A DNA stretch of 64,000 nucleotides from Labia minor. Lineage: Eukaryota; Arthropoda; Insecta; Dermaptera; Spongiphoridae. The stretch spans positions 29,361,172 through 29,425,171 of the forward strand of contig OY720344.1 of assembly GCA_963082975.1 (NCBI GenBank). The letters run 5' to 3'. The notes beneath the pieces were generated by a model that saw only the letters and a list, made by a program, of their open reading frames with translations, made no database searches and was not told the DNA's origin. The position numbers were made by a program, and so were the translations under genes. Every line of letters starts with the position of its first letter. The stretch's first letter is position 1. This document shows positions 58,736 to 64,000 of this stretch, piece by piece.

Positions 58736-59493
58736 ACATGGTTTGCTATAGAAAATCTTAATTCACTTAAGTGACGTATTGGTGTATTTATATTTGAAAT
58801 AAATTAAGAGCGCCACCCTTGGCGTTTACTTTTTCTATACTTTGAAAATTAATAATAATTTGATTATTATTTCTTTCAATATACATTTATTTTTCTGTTT
58901 ATTCTATGGCCAGTGTTGATGATGATAATATTTAATAACATTTTGAAAAAAAAAAAAATGAAAGATAGAGAGAATATGAAAAATGTTTCTCCTACTTTGT
59001 GATATTATATGGCTGAATACCAACCAATGTGTGAAGTACTTTATCATCTTTATCCATTATCATTAAGGGCCCTCATTCACTTTTGATGCCAGAGAAGCGG
59101 TAAAATCGTTTCCGTAAGTTTCTTGACGTATGCGTTTCTCTGATGACCAACCAACCTTATCCCTTCAACTTATGAAAACACCTCATTTGGAAATCAAAAT
59201 GATTTCGTTCCTTTGATCACATGACCATGTTTTAAAATACATTTACTAGACAATACATGTATGTATGATGCTTCAAGACGGGTGCTATCAAGAAAAGATA
59301 ACATTTGTTATATTCTTTTGAAATCTAAAAAAAGAATACGCCAAGATTTTATAACAAAGTACTTACATGGCTTCCACTTATATAATAAATAAAATTATCA
59401 TTAATTTATCAGGGGACAGTTTTAATATAATATTAGATTATTTTTAGATATATTTTTATTTTATTTTTATTTTACTGATAAAAATTCATTAAA
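58736..59493. other. AT-rich DNA, no feature seen
   Basis: A less AT-rich stretch at 59030-59290 gives no recognisable frame. A small GCGCCACCCTTGGCGT inverted repeat lies at about 58809. Confidence 0.4.
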
Positions 59494-60134
59494 AATAAGT
59501 TGACATGTGGCCAGGTCCGAACCGACCGACGGTTTGAAATAAATTAATTTCCAGCTACAGAAACAATTTCAAATAATTTTAATATATCTATTAATGTAAT
59601 AAAAAACAGATAGGCATATAACATAAATATTTTTAATTTTATTTTATTTATAATATATATGTAAGACCAGGCTGTGACGTCATGAATGGCTGGATGACGT
59701 CATATGATTTTAATTAAGAAAAAACTAATAAAGATGATTTTTCTCGAGTATAAAACCAATGCAAAGTGATGATATGTAAAAAATCTCTTCATGTGAAATT
59801 TGGTGTGAAAATAACCCTTCCCTTTCTATCGTCGATCGCTAATACTACCACTTCCGGTTTCCGGATTTGCACCAAAAGTTGATCAATTCATCCTAATGAT
59901 GCATTAAGTAAATATACCAAATTTCATCAAAATCCGTTAAGCCCTTCAGGCTGTACACATCTATACGGACGGACGGACAGACAGACGGACAGACGGACGG
60001 ACGGACGGACAGACATCATGCTAAAAATACTTTTTTCTGTTAAGAAAATGCATGATTCGTGGAGATATGTAAAAATCTCCACATGTGAAATTTGGTGTGA
60101 AAACAATACCTCCCTTACTATCGTCGGTCGGTAA
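59494..60134 (-). mobile_element. HINE-like family 1, copy H11
   Basis: Near full-length inverse copy with an expanded GTCY array, both TGACGTCA sites and the ETS-like site. The start-side T run is shortened, ending CGGTCGGTAATT. Confidence 0.86.
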
Positions 60135-62284
60135 TTAATGAAAAATGTTTTCTCTAATTTATCCAAAATTTATATATTCAATAGGTCGAAATGTTCATTA
60201 ATAATTTATTATTTTTCCTAAGGATATTTTGGTAAATTGAATCATCTACGCCCATATATATATATATATAAATCCAAATATTGTATAATCCATTTAACCC
60301 TTCATACTGCCTAGGAAAAGGTATATAAAATATAAATTTGCTGTTAACAAATTTATCATCTCTCTCACTGCATCTTGCTTAAATTAATCAGTATATCTGT
60401 CGTGAAGCAAACAACAAGAAACTAAAGCATTAAATTTAGAATTCGGTTCACCGCTACGAATCCCAAATTAATCTTCTCCTTTCACTTGATTCGTCTTCTG
60501 TTGATTCCCAACTCGATAGATACCAGGAAAAGGATTTGTAATCGATCAAGATATTTGATACCCGAAATTCCTATCTCGCCTCTCGTCTAGTTTCGTGCAA
60601 GAATGGCCTGAGAATTAACACAAGAAAGATTCGCCACGTAATTCATTGGTCAAATAGGAAGCAAGAACAAAAACTAAAAAGAAAGATTCATGAAGGTGAA
60701 TGAAAAAGCAAAAAGGGATTTTTAGAATTTCTTTTTTAAATTACTCTCTTCCTTGTCATTTATATTTTTACTTTATATTAAAATATATCATAATATCATG
60801 CAAATTAGCTCTCAATTATATTGGTACGGAAATGTCAAGAAAAATAATATATATTGTATTCTAGTGATATACTCAAATCAATTTGTTATCTAAAAAAAGA
60901 AAATAAAACAAAATAAATCTTTTCTACCTTATTTAAACAAAGAAATGAATGGTTATAAATCTTTGTAATTAATTTAGATTGTAAATAAATAAATAGTTTG
61001 TAATTCATTGAGTAATTTATAAAACAAATATTGACAATTAACACATAAATCAATCGATATCTATGCAAAATGGCTGGAGTAAATCTATAAACCAAAAACA
61101 TGTTAGAAATACTAAAAGTAAATTGTCAGGGCTAACCGTTGCACATTTACTATAAAAAGAAACCATCATCAATTTCAAACAAGACAGGATAAATGACAGG
61201 TTTAATTTTGTTTTAGAATTATTAATATCTCGAAAAATTTTTAAATAAATTTTTATTCTAAACAAAGCTTTTTCTATATTATACATATTTTGCCTAAATA
61301 ATTATTTAAAAAAACTAATCGGACAAACTGGATATTTTATTAAAAAAAAAAATCATCATCTAATTAGACATGTACAGTAATTCAAATTCATAAAAAATGT
61401 TCTTATATAGAAACGAATATCAGAAAATATAATACTATTAATTATTCTTATTAAAATTTTTATTAAACTATAACTATTAATTATTTCATTTTTTAGTCAG
61501 TCTTGTCACATAGGATAAATTAATATTTCCTTTATGATATATTCATAGACAATATCATCCCTTTGAAATTTGTTTAGGCTCTTGAAAAAGAATATAATAA
61601 AAAATTTTTCTAATATTCTTTAATTAAAATTTAATAAATTAAATAATTTACTATATTTAGCACCTACACATAACTGAATTTAATTAAAATTAATCTTTCT
61701 GAATTAGTTAGTAAATCCATACCAACATTATAATTTGTTGCTCTGATATTATATATAAATTAATCATATTTTTCCACTTCGATAATTAATTTCATAATTA
61801 AATCCATTGTTATAATAGCTTTTTAATTAATTTTAGTATTTAGTTTAACCTCACTATTGGATATATATAAATGATGAACATTAGGATTTATAAATAAAAG
61901 ATTTACACACACACAATATCGTATATCATATATATTCTATAGTACCTGATTTACCGAGCCGTCGCTAGGTCATTAAAAAATTATTCCTTATTATCGGGTT
62001 TGGCTGGCTATATTAATAACTGGTTCACCGAGCCACCGTACAAATAATTTAAAACATAAAATAGTCATAAGACATATACACCTTAAGCGTACTTATTAAT
62101 GCTCTGAAAGACAGAAAAGTATGTTCTGTTGATATAACATAATATATATCTCGTAATTTGATTTAATATAATATATTTTGTATTTACGAAAGTGCTATCT
62201 GACGAAGTTGATGACGTCATTTAAATTTCCTAATTTAAAGTAAATTAAGGAAAAACTAATAAAGAGAAATTATTTAAATGTATG
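60135..62284. other. AT-rich DNA with a GC-richer patch at 60360-60740
   Basis: The patch has no long frame. It ends near ATGAAG|GTGAAT, a possible donor, so it might be a non-coding exon, but this is speculative. TTTACCGAGCCGTCG and TTCACCGAGCCACCG at 61951 and 62023 are short repeats of unknown meaning. Confidence 0.35.
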
Positions 62285-62500
62285 TATTAATGGAATAAAA
62301 ATCAGATATATCTATATATAACATAAATATTTTTAATTTTATTTTATTTATAATATATTTTGTATATAAGGAAGCATACGTAGTTGATGACTTCATATAA
62401 ATTTAAATTAAGAAAAAAACTAATGAGGATGATTTTTCCCGAAGGTGAAATCAATACAGATCGATTTTCTTTATAAAAATGATCTATGGTGTGAATTTCA
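62285..62500 (-). mobile_element. Old HINE-like family 1 relic (H12)
   Basis: ATATTTTTAATTTTATTTTA, GATGACTTCATATAAATTTAAA, GAAAAAAACTAATGAGGATG and ATGGTGTGAA follow the order of the family, with many substitutions. A partial repeat of the same block, with an intact TGACGTCA, precedes it at about 62205-62270. Both ends are lost. Confidence 0.6.
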
Positions 62501-63902
62501 AAAAAAAATCCTTAGAGCAGTTTAATATTTCAAAAATACAAATATATATGTGCATAATTTTTGCTAGTATAATAAGATAAGATTATGAAGAACGTTCAGA
62601 TAATTAATACATAGATTATTTACTAGAGAAGATGTAAAGAATTTTGTTTACTTAAAAAATTTATTTCACTGAATGTATTAAAATTGATTAACTGGGATCT
62701 TCCAGGAACATAACACGAGGTCCCTAATCGTGTGTATCCACTCTTTGAAAAGTTCAAATTAGAGAAATTGATCGCTTTCTAGTGAATTCACTGATGACCT
62801 TAAATTCAATGTTTCCCGAGAGAATTCGGGTGAATGTATAGCATGATCATATGGGACAATTTAAAGGGAAGATTAAAGGCGAGGTCGATTGTAAGAAGCC
62901 AAACGATTGTATGGCATAAAAAGAAAAGAAGAGTGCAAACTCAGCTCAGGAGTTGGACGTCTTTTCCATTTTCGAATGATAACCCATGGGAAAAGAGACT
63001 CATGAAAATAATATTCAAAACTTCACAATATAATAAATAATATTTAACTTATCAACATTTTTCATTGGATCTTGTCAACAAAATTATTATTTAAATTATA
63101 AATCTTAATCAATTCCTATTTATCAAATGAATAGAAATGAGACCAGGAGTTAAATGACTTATATTTTATTCTTCCGGTCACGGTAAATGATAATTTTAAG
63201 GGATTGAACTTTGCCAATTACAATAATTTACTATAAAAAAATAAAATATATTAAAATTATTTCTTTATGTTTATAATAAAATAAAATTATTGTCTAATCT
63301 ATTTTTTTTTCAATCATCCATAGGCCTAACTTAAATCTTTGTAATTTCATTTAAATATTAAAATATTGTGAATTATATGTTATTGGTGAAATAAGTTTAT
63401 ATTTTATGAAAATTATAGATTTAACTGCCTAGGCGCCTAGTCATTAGTAGAAACATTTCAACAAGTTATGAAAGTTGTAAACCATGTATACTATCATCAT
63501 AAAGAAGCTTTTTAATTTCTAAGCTTCTAAAGATAAACAGTCAAAATAGCGAAAAATGCGCATAAAGTAAATATATCAATAAACTTCACCGAGTTTTAAT
63601 TAAAAATTATTCTTATTAAGTTGTATATTTTTAAGATCATTTTATATTACATATCGTTTTTTCTAGTAATTATTCAATTTTCAACATTATATACTACTTA
63701 TTATAATATTAATTGTTCAAATAATATAATAAAAACTTAATTTTAAAATTACTTTATTTTTGTCTTTGGGTTTTTTTTTGTTTTGTTTTATTGATAAATG
63801 TTAATTTGCGAATGATTAAAAGAAATAAAGTAGATTAATGAAAGTTGAAAGGATAATGATTGATTTGTGAATAATATCGAGATGTTGCTCTGTTTGTTGC
63901 AG
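62501..63902. other. Probable intron upstream of the GPCR exon
   Basis: AT-rich sequence with a less AT-rich patch at 62690-63010 whose frames are not recognised. The final bases TGTTTGTTGCAG form a good acceptor for the exon that starts at 63903. Confidence 0.5.
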
Positions 63903-64000
63903 GATGTCCCGATTCATGTATCTACACTGACCTTCCTTCTGATTGCTTTCGACCGATACAGATTTGTTCAAAATCCCGGCAAGCCTCGATTGCCTGGGTT
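63903..64000 (+). CDS. Class A GPCR exon (TM3-DRY-ICL2), runs off the window
   Basis: After TTGTTGCAG the frame opens at the first base of the exon and reads DVPIHVSTLTFLLIAF then DRYRFVQNPGKPRLPG. The hydrophobic stretch is the inner half of transmembrane helix 3. DRY is the G-protein coupling motif, followed by the usual V-x-x-P of intracellular loop 2. The VSTLT helix and basic loop suit rhodopsin-family peptide receptors (NPY/NPF-like and relatives), but the exact ligand class cannot be told from 32 residues. There is no stop and no transposon signal. Codon composition is far from the AT-rich background. Upstream exons for TM1-TM2 were not found in this window, so the preceding intron is long or they lie outside. 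Confidence 0.85.

Noticed and set aside
60360..60740. Possible 5' UTR exon of the GPCR gene
   Set aside because: Only base composition and one donor-like site support it; there is no coding or promoter signal.

Overview
This is a very AT-rich, low-gene-density stretch of an arthropod-like nuclear genome, insect or crustacean. The evidence is intron-borne coding pieces, many microsatellites, hAT, mariner, Harbinger and Helitron/Helentron DNA transposons, truncated non-LTR retrotransposons and a 200-N assembly gap. Nothing bacterial, viral or organellar was seen. The species cannot be named from the sequence.

Host coding content is minimal. The clearest exon starts at 63903 on the + strand and runs off the right edge. 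It encodes TM3, the DRY motif and the start of intracellular loop 2 of a class A (peptide-type) GPCR, so part of the right end is probably an intron of that gene. Two weaker exon-like segments lie on the minus strand (24631-24771 and 8481-8553).

Most recognisable sequence is mobile DNA. (a) Left part: a complete hAT element (405-3731) with exact 8-bp target duplications and an intact 619-aa BED-finger transposase; a mariner deletion derivative (6832-7704); and a second hAT (10015-12507) carrying a nested deletion derivative of the first hAT type. (b) Throughout: at least eleven copies, plus one relic, of a ~0.65-kb family that starts TTTTTACCGACCGACG, holds a GTCY microsatellite, ends in a hairpin plus CAACTTATT and makes no target duplication. 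It looks like a DINE-1/HINE, i.e. a non-autonomous Helentron. A second family (hairpin ACTATCTC/GAGATAGT, GT microsatellite) has similar ends. (c) Middle: two inverted copies (25347-26503 and 30150-32371) of a canonical Helitron that carries a LINE tail and a 187-bp TIR element; one copy also holds a solo LTR. Between them lie a 0.5-kb foldback and a 5'-truncated LINE with an open RT frame. (d) Right part: an endonuclease-like exon (39570-39982), a Harbinger MITE (45583-46108), a SINE/hAT composite and a mariner cut by the assembly gap.

The most unusual points are a 117-bp glutaminase exon piece, with its splice acceptor, lying between two copies of the second Helentron-like family (4255-4371), and a ~0.55-kb tandem duplication (22111-24447) in which the same T-rich site is occupied by a different Helentron-like family in each copy.
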